Assembly (NCBI RefSeq): GCF_051020955.1
Contig: NW_027476188.1
Coordinates: 62,001-126,000 of the forward strand
Direction of reading: 5' to 3'
Length of the DNA: 64,000 bases
DNA from: Megalopta genalis
Lineage: Eukaryota; Arthropoda; Insecta; Hymenoptera; Halictidae
The position numbers and the translations under genes were made by a program. Shown piece by piece: positions 48,065 through 60,756 of this stretch (within the stretch, counting starts at the first letter, position 1; every line of letters starts with the position of its first letter). The notes under the pieces were generated by a model. It did not search any database and was not told the DNA's origin. It saw only the letters and a program-made list of their open reading frames with translations.

Positions 48065-48300
48065 GATAGAAATTTTAAAAAGTGTCCTCTGACCCATTTC
48101 GTAGAAATAATGTTAAACGGAAATTTTGAGAGGTGTCTTTTCTCCCCTTTCGTAGAGATACTATTAAATTAACGTTGTATAAAGTGTCGTTTCACCCATT
48201 CCGTAGAAATAATGCTAAACGAAAATTTGATGAAGTGTCGTCTTTAACCCCTTATGTAGAAATACTGTTAAATTAAAATCTCATTTTGACCCCTCTCTCG
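48065..48300. repeat. ~52-bp degenerate minisatellite
   Basis: At least four units carry CGTAGAAATAATGYTAAAC or CGTAGARATACTRTTAAAT (phases near 48101, 48152, 48203 and 48256) separated by AAGTGTCNTCTTT-CACCC-type text. Confidence 0.8.
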
Positions 48301-48398
48301 ACTCCTTTCTCAGAAATTAGGCGAAACGAAAACTTTGAAAGATATTTTTGACGCTTCTGTAAAAAAATAAATTAAAATTCAGATTTTTAAATGTGCTT

Positions 48399-48615
48399 TG
48401 GCGGCGGTCGTAGTGTGTGTGCTTGGGTGAGAAAAGGAGAGGGGAGGCGTTTCGTCCGGAGCCCGCTAGAGGATTCATCAGTAAGGCTATCCTAGCGGGC
48501 CCTTGCCTTACACGTGGTAGTAGGACGAAGTCTCTGTATATATAGGGATCGAGGCGGATCGGTTACTAGCGGGAAGAGGAGCCCTCTGCTGGCGAGTCTG
48601 GAGGTAGCCGCCACA
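48399..48615. mobile_element. 217-bp solo-LTR-like element, copy 1
   Basis: It begins TGGCGGCGGT and ends AGCCGCCACA (TG...CA with short inverted ends). GTGCTT flanks both sides (48393-48398 and 48616-48621), a 6-bp target duplication. Inside are the inverted pair GCCCGCTAG/CTAGCGGGC and a TATA-like TGTATATATAGG (48535-48546). A second copy lies at 59519-59733. LTR character is inferred; a short terminal-inverted-repeat element is the alternative. Confidence 0.8.
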
Positions 48616-51600
48616 GTGCTTTTCACTATTTTGGTAAAAAGTAGAGTTAATCGAATTGTTCGATTTATTTGCGTTTTCATAAATTCATATTCTTATATAA
48701 TGACACGCGAATACAATCTCGCAAATAAGTGAGCTTTAAGGATTGCACGAAATCAAGACTGTAATATCGCGTTCGAAAATTTATTAATATTACGTTTCGC
48801 TGGTAGTACGACGTGTTTCCCCGAGGTGCCCTTTCGTTCTACTTTATTTCGCACTTCTAGCGCTTCCTGCCGCTTGGGCTTTATCTGGTTCCCTTGTCCT
48901 TGTTGTTCGGAAACGAACAGAATCAGGAAAAGTTTCCGCACAGTCTTTTAAGACTTTTAGGACTTCAATATTGTCTCCGAAGTGGCTTATTACTCCTGCG
49001 AATAATATCCGTGGTACTGGAAACAGAATTTGCTCCGGCTCTATTTGCTGTTGCGAGGAATTCCTCGAAACTGGAATCAATTCAGAAACACATTGAATAT
49101 CTGAAGCTTATATTATTATATAAGCTTCGGATATTATAATATCCGATATAATATAATCATTTATATAATAAAATTTAAATTTATATATATTATATAATAA
49201 TATAAACCTTATATTATAATATAATATTATATTATTAGAATTTACATGATGCCGTTAAGTCAATCAATTTTTGTGCACTGCAAAAATCAATCGATGGAAC
49301 AATGCGGTGGTTATAAAAACTGTTGCTCTAATTTCACCGGTAATTACAAACATTTCATTTGCTAAAATAATGCAATTAATTGTTGAACAAACGAACGAAA
49401 TATTTGTTGTTGGCATTTTTATACTTGTAATTTCATAACGTTAATATTAAACGTCGTCTGTGAAATTCTGTGCTGCATATAGTATTGCAAATGGTTCAAA
49501 CAAATAATTCTTCCTAAAACGCGTGTATTTATATTCAAATGACATCTCTTACATGGAAATATTTCATATGAAATGTATTGATATTGGTTCTATTGTACAT
49601 TTATGCTATCTTACTCCACAATTATTCGAACCGACAAGCCAAATTTGAGAACACCGTCGAAATTAGTTTTCATTTGGTATTCCCGCGACGACTGCGATTA
49701 TATGTTTACGACGGCGAAAAAAAAATGGAAAATAAAGGGATTCTAAAAGTTTTCGAATGTTCCGAGTTATACCAGGAACAGAGCGAACTCCACTTATTAG
49801 CGGACGTAACCTATCTGTTCGTCCCTGGGATGAGTTACTTTTCCTCTTTCGGACTCTTTTTCAGTTCTCTTCCTACATCTATCCGTTCTGCTTAAACTTT
49901 CCGGGCAAGTCCTCAGGGGTTTCGAGCACTTTCCAGCGCTGACTGAACCTCGTGTTATTGTCATATGGATGTAATTCTTTCTTGCTGCGCGAAGTCGACG
50001 TGAACTCGATCATGTACGAATAGACTCTGCTGGACCCTTTTCATTCGTGATTTACGCGGTACCCATTCCGGTGCTCGTACATCAGTTTCTCCCTCGATCA
50101 TTTCACTTTTGCAACGTCCTGTACACTTGCGAGGATCAGTCAATAATTAAGTTAACCTAAAAAATATGGGCAATTTGGGAAGAGATACGCTTAATCGAGC
50201 CTCGCGGATCATTTTTATAGCTGCCTGTTGTCGACGATTATGAAAACGATATGTAATCATATGATACATAATTCACCGGAAAGAATGGATCTCATGAAAT
50301 CCCCCTTATCAGAAGCTCCGCCCGGTTAATTTGAACTTGACATGGTTAATCCTAAACGTGCGGACTGCACGTGGCAGCCCGTATTTTACGGTTCCGCGCG
50401 ATTTCCGCCATAACTAATTAAACGTCGTATTAGGCTTCGACTTTCTGCCAGTTTCTTTCGACATTAAACACCTTTTCTCATTTATTACTGACTAAAATTT
50501 CACGAAATTAAAGTATTTCATTTCATTAAATTACGAATTGCCAAGCAAACTTGTATCTCGTGAATCGCATTTCCAATATTATTACGTTTCGCGGGTATTA
50601 ATAAAATTAGGAAATTATGACGGATTAGCGTGAAAATCAATTTTCAAATCTGATAATTCAATCATTTTCGATCGCCCATATGTAGACGACGCGGCAGTCA
50701 AAGTGTTAAAGTACAAAAAAGAATTTTTAAGAGAAAAATTTACAAAAGATATTTAACTTATCAATTAATTCGTTCGATAAATAAGAGCAAAGTTTGTAAT
50801 TTACTAATATAAGAAGGGTATACTATTTCCCTTTGTTTTACTGTTCTTCCTTTCACATGTATGTGTAATATTTAATTAATGATCCTTGATTGCAATTGAT
50901 CCTTGTTTCCAATGAATCATTGTTTATACTTTCTAGTGAGTTTGTTAGTTAACTATTGCTGCTCGTAACTGTACAAGTTGTACGTTAACCTACACCTAAA
51001 TGAACTAGTGACGTCACGCAGAAGCGTTCTTTCATTCCGGTTCGTTCCTTTTGTTTTCAAGAACACGAATCGAGCGAGCCCAGCACGCTCTAAATTACAC
51101 TAAAACCACACACAACGTATCTCTTGACTGACTTTCTCAGCTACTTGGTCCCGGCAAACAGTTTTTGTTGGAGGCGGTGGCGGGATCACGTTCAGTTCGC
51201 CGAAGATACCGTAAAATTTACAATCAAGATGTTCACCCGAGGAAACGTATATCGAAAGGGATTTGCATTTGAAAGTGTGTATTCTGACACCGAAATTAGG
51301 CTGTTCATAGTTCGTACATCAAAGTTCAGCCGGCGAAGTTCCCATCTCGTCTCGGAACTCCCCATCGCGTGCGCGCGGGAACAGATTTACGTTCCGAAAT
51401 TTCGCGGAAACTGCAACCGTCAGCGAAAGTTCGACGGCTCCGGTCCTCGAAACGTGACCAAATAAAAGTCTGTGTGTTTGACGAAAGCGGGGATCCCGGA
51501 ATTCGCGTTAACGCTTTTCATTAAAAATCGACGTCAACCTGGCAACGGTTGATGATCACTTGCGAAACGGTATATCTCGCCGCGGTTGCAGATCCGGAAA

Positions 51601-54298
51601 GTCATTACAACTTGACACACTTTTACAATGTTTTTTACGAGTGCTGCATTAGAGCCTGCACGTCACGTGTATCCTGTCTTACAAACGACGACTGTTCATA
51701 TAGGGTGTCTCGTGAAAACGAAGCGAGAATACTGTCTATGGGATCGATGACCGAGAACCATGTTAGTTCGGAAATTATTCACACTAAATAGAGCACTCGA
51801 AGTGACTGACCTGCGTTATTTAAAAAAAATGACATTACTGCATTTATTTAAACTTACTAAAGAAAATGTAGTTAATTATTTTCTGCGAAAGTAAAATAGA
51901 TTTTCTACGTTTTTAAAAGGAAAAGTGAGAAACCGATTATTATTACTATGAACAGGGTTTGATAGATTTAGTGTTAAAACGTGATTTCAGAGATCAAGCT
52001 AAGATGGTGAGTGTCTTTTTTTATTATTGTTGATGCCACAGATCCACACTTATATGTTAGTACGTTACTTGTGTATATAATTATTATTAATAGTTCACCA
52101 TGATATAAAGCAGGCAAAGAACAATAAAGTAAATTATTCTTGAACTTGTACAATTTAGAAGAATTTCACATTACAAATTGATGAATTAGTAAACGCAATA
52201 TTAAAATATTGCAAAATTAAAATATTGCAATAAAATGAAACGCTTGAGCCACCTTGTACTGCTCATCTCTGGCAAACCTCTGGAAAAACATTCGATGAAA
52301 CAAACCGTGCATTTGCAAAATTAATTATCAACGTATCGGTTGCAGAAAATATTTTTATTAGCGCTAAAAGCCGGTTCAACAATAACAGCTCCGCTCGCAC
52401 AAATATATTAAACGTATTGGCAACGGTTCCGCGAATGTGGGCCGGGTAAATACCATAATGAACAATATATACGAGAACAGTAGCGAACCAACGTGGAGAA
52501 ATAAGTGGAAAATTCTGAATAGAATTTTTCCCAGAATCCCTTCATATTGCTCAATTGAATACGGATTTTAACTAGGCCTGCGAGTCGTTCTATACGATTT
52601 CATTTGCAGCTTTGCACGAAAATGACAAATTACATTTTATACCCATTGTCGCTTGACAAATTTCTGTTTTCGCGCTCTGCGATTTATCTCTGTTATTTCC
52701 TGATGTGGAAAAAATGTACGAAAATAGTTGTTGGTGCAAATTTTTGGGAAAATTTAGACAATTTTCAATTTCGTAGTTCCCTTGGAATTATTTCGAATTT
52801 TCTGCGCGGAGTTATTTTTAAGGCTGCTTTTTTAAACAGCTTTAATAATACGATGGTAAAAGGCAATCGGTATTATTAAAAAACACGAGAAAATAACATT
52901 GTAGTTTCGTCATTATTTTGCATCTAGAGATTCATATTTCCTAGTTTCGAGTTTCCAGTTCTTGTATAATGGTGCACAAAATTCGAGCGAACAGAGGGTT
53001 TACAGAAATACGCGAAATCTTAATGAACTAATAGCAAATGAAGATATGGTGATAATTTATTGCGTGCATTTAACGGCGTCTTTCGCCAATATTTTTTTCT
53101 ATTTATTTAATGGCGCTTCGTTCAATTAAGCTCACATGTATTAACCATTTATAATCGAATTGTTCGGATAGTTGTAAGCGAATAACGGCTCGGTTTGCAT
53201 ATCAAACAAAGTAGCAATATGCTCGATCCAGTATAATCGTTGATCTCCGGTAAAAAAATTGTCGTCGGGTCAATTATCTCGCGTGATGTTGGCGAGATCA
53301 ATTGCTCGTTTCATCGGTTGCGCCCGTTTGCGGAATAACGATTTATCGGCGGATTGCGCACCGGGTGACGTTTATCAGGATAATAATTAATCGAAGGATG
53401 GCGTAAATGAATAATGGACTTCCGAAACCGTTGGCATTAAAGTGACACCGTCCGGACGTTTGCTATTCTTGGAATCTCCGCAACGCGTAAATCGTAGGAA
53501 TGGCCGCCTCTATCTGTTAGTGTTTCAGAAGTCAGACGCAACAATCGAAACGATAAACCAAAAAATTTTGCTTTCTCGTGTCTACGATAATCGCTCTTGG
53601 AAGCTGTAGAGTCGAATACGGAGATTTCGTAAAATCTTGCATATAATTTTTGGTCGGATTAGTATACTCAGTAAGTATAGCGTTGTGTAATTGAAAATGG
53701 AAACATTACAACTACAAAAACAACTAAACATAAGAATCTAATTAGTTTCGAAGATAATTTTCGAGACGCCGCACATTCCAGAGGGTTGTTTCAACCCTCT
53801 CGAATTCAAGTATCACTTAACTTTCCTGCTATATTTGCTTTTAACAACAGAAACCTGGACGGAGTACATGAGAATTGAAGGTATGCAGTCGGGCGAAATC
53901 CCTGGTGGGGAAAATGAAGCGGGATAAAGCATACATTCAATATTACAAAGTTCCGGGGTAACATTCCTGCGGCACGGAGGAAACACCATGGTTAAACAAA
54001 TCGGAAGTCGCGGGCAACACAACGTTTCCCATTGAAAACTGGAGCAAAATTCAAGGGAGAATTTTAAGGGACGTGTCACTCACAGTGTCGCTAAGGTAAG
54101 GACCACTCAGGCAAAAGTAAACGAGCAGAAAACAACAGATTTCTTTAAAAAGCAGAGAGCAAAGAAATAAACGTGCAGCAGGAAGAACATAAGGTAAAGA
54201 CACTTTGCATCAGAGAAAATAGTATCGTGCAACATTTCCGTCGTCGTCGTCGTCTGTGCCGTCGGGGCTCTGTAAAAGCCATTTACGTTCAACTTGGA
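48616..54298. other. No gene identified
   Basis: 49140-49250 is AT-rich. 50163-50221 is a fragment of MITE family 1 (GGGCAATTTGGGAAGAGATA). The 113-codon ORF at 51124-51465 has no recognisable domain. The rest is AT-rich with scattered short ORFs. Confidence 0.45.
49096..49137. repeat. Imperfect palindrome, 18-bp arms
   Basis: AATATCTGAAGCTTATAT, a 4-6 base spacer, then ATATAAGCTTCGGATATT; one mismatch (G-T wobble-compatible). Confidence 0.85.
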
Positions 54299-55343
54299 CG
54301 GGTAGATGTACATGCGTAGAGGAGAAGATAGAGATACAAGCGTAGAGGTAGATGTAGAGGTACATGCGTAGAGGTAGAGGTAGAGGTACATGCGCTGAAG
54401 TCGAGGTGTAGGTAGAGGTACACGCATAGAAGTAGAGATAGAGGAACATACGTAGTGGTACAGGTAGTGATACAGGCGTAGAGTTAGAGGTAGAGGTACA
54501 TGCAAAGAGGTAGAGGTAGAGGCGTAGTGGTAGAGTACATGAACCTCTATCTCTACCTGTACGCATGTACCTCTAACTCTACCCCGACGCACGTACCTCT
54601 ACCTCTACACCTATACCTCTACCTCCATCTCTATCTCTACCCTTGCGCCTGGTACCTCTACCTCTACCTCTACGTATGTGCGTCTACCACTACCTCTACC
54701 TCTACCTCGAGCTCTGTGCATGTACCTCTACTTCTACCTCTACGCATGTAACTCTACCACTACCTCTACACATGTACCTCTTACTCTACCCCGACGCATG
54801 TACCCCTAACTCTAACCCGACGCACGTACCACTACCTCTACGCAAGTACCTCTACCTCTACCTCTACGCATGTACAACTAACTCTACCGCTACGCATGTA
54901 CCTCTACCTCTATGCATGTACCTGTACCTCTACTTCTACGCCTGTACCACTACCTATACATCTACCTCTACCCTTGCGCCCGGTACCTCTACCTCTACCT
55001 CTACGTCTGTACGTCTACCTCTACCTCTACCTCTAGCTCTACCTCTACCTCTACGTCTATCTCTACTCTACCTCTACCGCTACGGCTGTACCTCTACCTC
55101 TACCACTACCTCTATGCCTATACCTCTACCTATACACCTGTACAACTACCTCTACTTCTACGCCTGTACCTCTAACTCTACTTCTACGCATGTACCTCTA
55201 ACTCTAAACCGACGCATGTACCTCTACCTCTATGCATGTACCTCAAACGCTACCTCTACGCATGTACCTCTACCTCTACCGCTACGTATGTGCCTCTATC
55301 TCTATCTCTACCTCCACCTGTTACCTCCATCCACCTTACCAAC
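54299..55343. repeat. Minisatellite array 1: TACCTC hexamers with TACGCATG, orientation reverses
   Basis: From about 54541 to 55343 the plus strand reads (TACCTC)n with TACGCATG every second or third hexamer, giving roughly 20-bp units. From 54299 to about 54535 it reads the complement (GAGGTA, CATGCGTA), so the array inverts near 54540. The pyrimidine-rich part keeps a 282-codon frame open (54643-55491) made of YLYLYACTSTSTSTHVPLP-like text. That is a by-product of the repeat, not a recognisable protein. Confidence 0.95.
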
Positions 55344-58133
55344 CTCCACCTTTACGTTGTTTCACTTCGTTTCGCATTCATCATTTACGTTATTTTACGT
55401 GTTTTACTTTGCTTTACGTTATTTCGTCTTGTCTCACGTTGTTATTTATTACAGTTTTATGTTCTTCTGCGTTCTTATGCTTTGTTTTTAGGTTGTTTTA
55501 TATTGTTTTACGTTGCTGTACGTTGCGTCAAGTTGTTTTTTTTGTTTCGCATTGACGATTTACATTATTTTACTTTGATTTTATATTGGTTTACGTTGCT
55601 TTACCTTGCTATACGTTGTTTTAAGTTGTCTCACGTTGTTTTTTAAATAGTATTACGTTGTTCTACGTTGTTATACATTGTTTTTACGTCGACTTATACT
55701 GTTTTACATTGGTTTATGTTGTGTTACGTTCTTTTACTTTGTTTCGCATTCATGATTTACGTTGTTTTACAATGATTTACGTTGTTTTCTTTGTTTGGCG
55801 TTGTTTTTAAAAGAGTATAGCTTTGGTTTACGTTGTTATACATTGTTTTTCGTTGTTTTATTTTGTTTTACATAGCTTCACGTTGTGTTACGTTGTTTTC
55901 CTTTGTTTCGCATATATGGTTTATGTTTTTTCTCGGTATTTTACCATGTCTTTCTTTGTTTCGCTATGTTAACAAACGTTGTTTTACGTTGATTGACATT
56001 GTTTTTACGTTGTTTTACTTTGTTTTGCCTTGCTTTTCGTTGTTTTACGTTTTCTCACGTTGTTGTTTAAAACAGTATTACGTTGTTCTACGTTGTTATA
56101 CATTGTTTTTACGTTCTTTTATACTGTTTTACATTGGTTTATGTTGTGTTTCGTACTTTTACTTTGTTTCGCATTCATGATTTACGTTGTTTTACGATGA
56201 TTTACGTTGTTTTCTTTGTTTGGCGTTGTTTTTAAACCCATATTGTTGTGTTTTACGTTGTTATACATTGCTTTTACGTTGTTCTATGTTTTACGTTATT
56301 TTACGTTGTTATACATTGTTTTTACGTTGTTTTACATTTTTTTACATTATTTTACGTTGTTTTACTTTTTTTTATCGTTGTTTTACGTTATTTTACCTTT
56401 CTTTACGTTGTTTTACGTTGTCTCACGTTGTTGTTTAAAACAGTATTACGTAGGTCTACGTTGCTACAGTATGCTTTTACGACGTTTAATTATTTTTACA
56501 TTATCTAACGTTGCTTTACTTTATTTCTACGTTGTTTTACGTTGTTTTACGTTGTTTTACCTTGCTTTACGTTGTTTTACGTTGTCTCAAGATGTTGTTT
56601 AAAACAGTATTACGTTGTTCTATCATTGCTTTACGTTGTTTTATTTTGTTTTACATAGCTTTACGTTGTGTGACGTTGTTTTACTTTGTTTCGCATATAT
56701 GATTTATGTTTTTCACGTCGTTTTACCTTGTTTTTCTTTGTTTCGCGTTAATGATTATCGTTTTCTACATTGTTTTGCTTGTTTTTCTTTGTTTCGCTAT
56801 AATGATTTACGTTGTTTTACTTTGTTTTTACGTTGTAGTACATTATTTTACCTTCCTTTACGTTTATTTACGCTTTCTCACGTTGTTGATTAAACAACCT
56901 CGATTATTACGTAAAACAAGCTAAAACAACATAAAAACGTCGTAAAAACAAAATAAAACAACGTAAAACAACGTAAATTATCAATGCAAAACAAAGAAAA
57001 AGTTAGTAAAACAACGTAGAGCAATGTAAAACAATATAAAACAACGTAACAACAATGTATAACAACGTAGAACAACGTAATACGGTTTTAAAAAACAACG
57101 TGAGACAACGTAAAAAAACTTAAAACAAGATAAAACAAAGTAAAACAACGTAAATCAACGTAAATCATCAATGCGAGGCGAGCAAAACAACGTAACGCAA
57201 CGCAAAGCAATGTAAAATGATATAAAACAACATAAGAATAATGTATAACAATGTAGCTCAATGTAATACGGTTTTAAACATCAACGTGAGACAACGTAAA
57301 ACAACGTAAAGAAGGTAAAACAACATAAAACAACAGGAAAACAAAGTAAAACAACGTGAATTAATGTAAATCATCAGTGCGAAACAAACGAAAGCAAGAT
57401 AAAACAACGTAAAACAATGTAAATCATCTATGCGAAACAAAGTAAAACAACTCAACACAACGACAAGCAATGTGAAACTCTATAAAACATTGTAAAAACA
57501 ACGTATAACAACGTAGAACAACGTAATATTGGTTTAAGCAACAGCGTGAGGCAACGTAAAACAACGTAAGACAAGGTAAAACAACGTAACATAGCGTAAA
57601 GTAATGTAAAACAATATAAAACAACGTAAAAACAATGTACAACAACGTAGAACAACGTAATACGGTTTTGAACAACAACGTGAGACAGTGTAAAACAACG
57701 TACAGCAAGGTAAAACAACGTGAACCAACGTCAAAACAAAGCAAAACAACGTAAAAGAACGTAAATCATCTATGCGAAACAAAGTAAAACAACGTAACAC
57801 GTAAAGTAATGTAAAACAGTATAAAACAATGTAAAAACAATGTATAGCAACGTAATACTGTTTTAAACCACAACGCGAAACAAAGCAAACTACGTAAAGC
57901 ATCGTCAAACATTTTAAATCGTCAATGCAAAACAAAGTAAATCAACGTAACACAACGTAAAGCAATGTAAAACAATATAAAATAACGTAAAAACAATGTA
58001 TAGAAACGTAAAACAACCTAATACTCTTTTAAACAACGACGTGAGACAACGGGAAACAACGTAAATCAAGGTAAAACAACACAAAACAACGTAAAAACAA
58101 AGTAATGCAACGTACAACAACGTAATGCGAAAC
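55344..58133. repeat. Minisatellite array 2: TTTTACGTTG decamer, large inverted array
   Basis: From 55344 to about 56890 the plus strand is (TTTTACGTTG)n; from about 56910 to 58133 it is the complement (CAACGTAAAA)n. Both halves carry matching higher-order landmarks: TTTGTTTCGCAT...ATGATTTACG in the left half against CGTAAATCAT...ATGCGAAACAAA in the right, and GTTTAAAACAGTATTACG against CGTAATAC-GGTTTTAAA. Each landmark recurs every 150-400 bp. The whole is an imperfect palindrome of about 2.8 kb. ORFs of 60-136 codons within it are repeat artefacts. Confidence 0.95.
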
Positions 58134-59917
58134 ATACGATTAAGAAACAACCCACGTGATCAAACGATCTAGTTTCAAATCTATGCGAATTAGAATATTT
58201 ATCTACAAATTTACGCAGAACACGTGATTTAGCTACAAATCAATGCGAAATATATGATGTAGCTTCAAATGCATACCAGACAAACGAATTTAACTTCAAA
58301 TTGATGCGAAACACGTGATTTAGATTCAAATTCATGCAAAACACATGATTTAGCTTCAAATTCATGCGAAACCTGAAGATTTATCTTCAAATCTATGGAA
58401 AGAAACGATTAAGCTACAAATCCATGCGAAATAAACGATTTATCTACAAATCCATACGGACCAAACGATTAGCTTCAAATGCATGCGAAATAGAAGATTT
58501 ATCTTTAAATTCATCCGAATAAACGATTTAGCTTCAAATGCATACAATATAAATGATATAGGTTCAAATCCATGCGAAACAAACGATCTAGGGTCAAATC
58601 TATGCGACATAGATATCTTCGCTTCAAACTCAGGCGACATACACGATTTAGCTTCAAATCTATGCAAAATAGAAAATTTTGCTTCAAATCTATGCGAAAT
58701 AAAAGATTTCTCTTCAAATTGATGCGACACAAACGATTTAGTTTCAAATTCATGCGGAACATACGATTTAGCTACAAATCCATGCGAAATAGAAGATTTA
58801 GCTTCCAATCCATGCGAATCAAAAGATTAAGATTCAATTCCACGCAAAACACACGATATAGTTTCAAATTCATGCGAAACATACGATTTAGCTTCAAATC
58901 CATGCGAAACACATGATATAGCTTAAAATCCATGCGAAATACATGATGTAGCTTCAAATGCATACCAAACAAACGGTTTAACTTCAAATTGATACGAAAC
59001 ACGTGATTTAGATTCACATTTAAGCGAAACACATGATTTCTCTTCAAATTCATGCAAAACACATGATTTAGCTCAAAATCCATGCCAAATGGAAGGTTTA
59101 GATTCAAATCCATGCGAAATAGACGATTTAGCTGCAAATCCAAGCGAAACAAACGATCTACCTTCAAATCTTTGCGAAATAGATGACTTGGCTTCAAATT
59201 CATGCGACACAAACGATTTAGTTTCAAATTCATGCGGAATACATGATTAGCTTCAAACCCATGCGAAATAGAAGATTTATCTTCAAATTCATGAGAAATA
59301 AACGATTTAGCTTCAAATGCATACGCGATACAAACGATATAGGTTCAAATCCATCCGAAACAAACGATTTATCTTCAAATCTATGCGAAATACATGATTT
59401 AGCTTCACATCCATGCGAAATAGAATATTTAGTTTCAAATCTATGCGACACAAATGATTAAGCTACAAATCCATGCGAAACAAACGATCTAGCTTCAAAT
59501 CTACGAGAAATAGAAGTTTGGCGGCGGTTCAAAGTGTCGTTGTCGTGGAAAGGAGAGGGGACACGTTTCGTCCGGGGCCCGCTAGAGGACTCATCAGTAA
59601 GGCTATCCTAGCGGGCCCTTGCCTTAGACGTAGGGGTAGGACGAAGTCTCTGTGTATATATAGGGATCGAGGCTGATCGGCTACCAGCGGGAAGAGGAGC
59701 CCTCTACTGGCGGGTCTGGAGGTAGCCGTCACAGAAGACTTGGTTTCAAATTCATGCGAAACAAACGATTTAAATTCAAATTCATTTGGAACACATGATT
59801 TAGCTTAAAATCCATGCGAAGTACATGATGTAGCTTCAAATGCATACCAAACAAACGATTTAACTTCAAATTGATACGAAACACGTGATTTAGATTCAAA
59901 TTTGAACGAAACACATG
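58134..59917. repeat. Minisatellite array 3: 30-bp unit
   Basis: The unit is GCTTCAAATCCATGCGAAA then CAAACGATTTA, with variants in the second half (TAGAAGATTTA, ACACATGATTTA). Orientation is constant throughout. A 30-bp period is 10 codons, so long frames stay open on both strands (up to 153 codons at 58772-59233 minus); I do not regard them as genes. It is interrupted at 59519-59733 by a solo-LTR-like element and ends at the gypsy copy 2 junction. Confidence 0.95.
59519..59733. mobile_element. 215-bp solo-LTR-like element, copy 2, inside array 3
   Basis: Same element as 48399-48615 (TGGCGGCGGT ... TAGCCGTCACA) with the same GCCCGCTAG/CTAGCGGGC pair and TATATATAGG. Flanks GAAGTT (59513-59518) and GAAGAC (59734-59739) each differ by one base from GAAGAT, the array unit at that point. 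This is consistent with a decayed 6-bp target duplication. Confidence 0.85.
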
Positions 59918-59918
59918 T

Positions 59919-60756
59919 ATGTCAAAACGACCCCGGTTGCAATTAACTCTTTGAACGCTGCATTTATATACTTTTGAAAGACGGCTGACGAATTACATAA
60001 CCCAAACGGAACCTTTAAAAATTCATAATGACCGGTGGGAGTTACGGGGGCGGTATATTTTCTGCTATTCTCATTAATGGGAACATGAAAAAATCCATTT
60101 CTGAGATCCAACGAACTAAATACTTTCGCGCCTTCTAATAAATCCAATTGATCCTCTATCAAAGGTAGGGGATATCTATCATTTACCATTTTTTTTTTAT
60201 TAAGCTGTGTGTAGTCAACACAAATTCTAGTTGTGCCATCCTTCTTCTTTACTAGTACAATTGGACTTGCGTAATCTGAACAAGACTCTCGAATTATTTC
60301 ATCTTTCAACCATGACGTTATTTGTTTATCAACTTCAGATTTATCGCGGTCTCTCGTACACTGGGATCTCGTCTTGCAGTATCAAGCTCATTTTAATCCC
60401 TACTTCTTTCGTTTTAGATGGTTTATCATTTGCAACACAATCTTCTATAACATTTCTGTGTTCAGGAACCGCAACGTGTGATAAATCTACATTGTCAACT
60501 ATAGCCTCGACATTGACATTAAAAATTTCCGGCAAATCTATTTATTTAATAGAAATTTCTTCTCCTTTCATACTTAGTTCTACGGAATGTAAAAATTCTG
60601 TACTGATTATTAAACTATGGGACGACAAGTATTGGGTAGAACGTGTATATTTATTGGATATGTTATCTGATTTATTGCAATAGTTGTTGAAAATTCCCCT
60701 AATGTGTGGTTGTTCTCTGCTCCGACACCACGAAATTGCAAAATCTTATTATTCAA
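59919..60756 (-). pseudogene. pol: protease tail and RT N-half of gypsy copy 2
   Basis: Broken into frames at 60341-60535 (MPEIFNVNVEAIVDNVDLSH) and 59896-60309 (DEIIRESCSDYASPIVLVKK ... CVDYTQLNKKK ... FSSLDLRNGFFHVPI ... VPFGLCNSSAVFQK ... VLTYM). The RT fingers and first palm Asp are present, and PFGL is intact here although it is PFVL in copy 1. The YMDD Asp pair is cut away at the satellite junction. This text shows that the stop at 5677 in copy 1 replaces Gln. Confidence 0.92.

Noticed and set aside
54643..55491. 282-codon ORF rich in YLYLY and TSTSTH repeats
   Set aside because: It lies wholly in minisatellite array 1. Its length follows from a mostly hexameric unit lacking stops, and no non-repetitive protein segment is attached.
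55236..55646. Cys/Phe-rich ORFs resembling small membrane proteins
   Set aside because: They are translations of the TTTTACGTTG array. Hydrophobicity comes from T-rich codons (TTT, TTG, TAC).
58772..59233. 153-codon minus-strand ORF in array 3
   Set aside because: The 30-bp unit equals 10 codons, so stop-free frames arise automatically on both strands. The repeated text (MNLKLNRLFRMNLK type) is an artefact.
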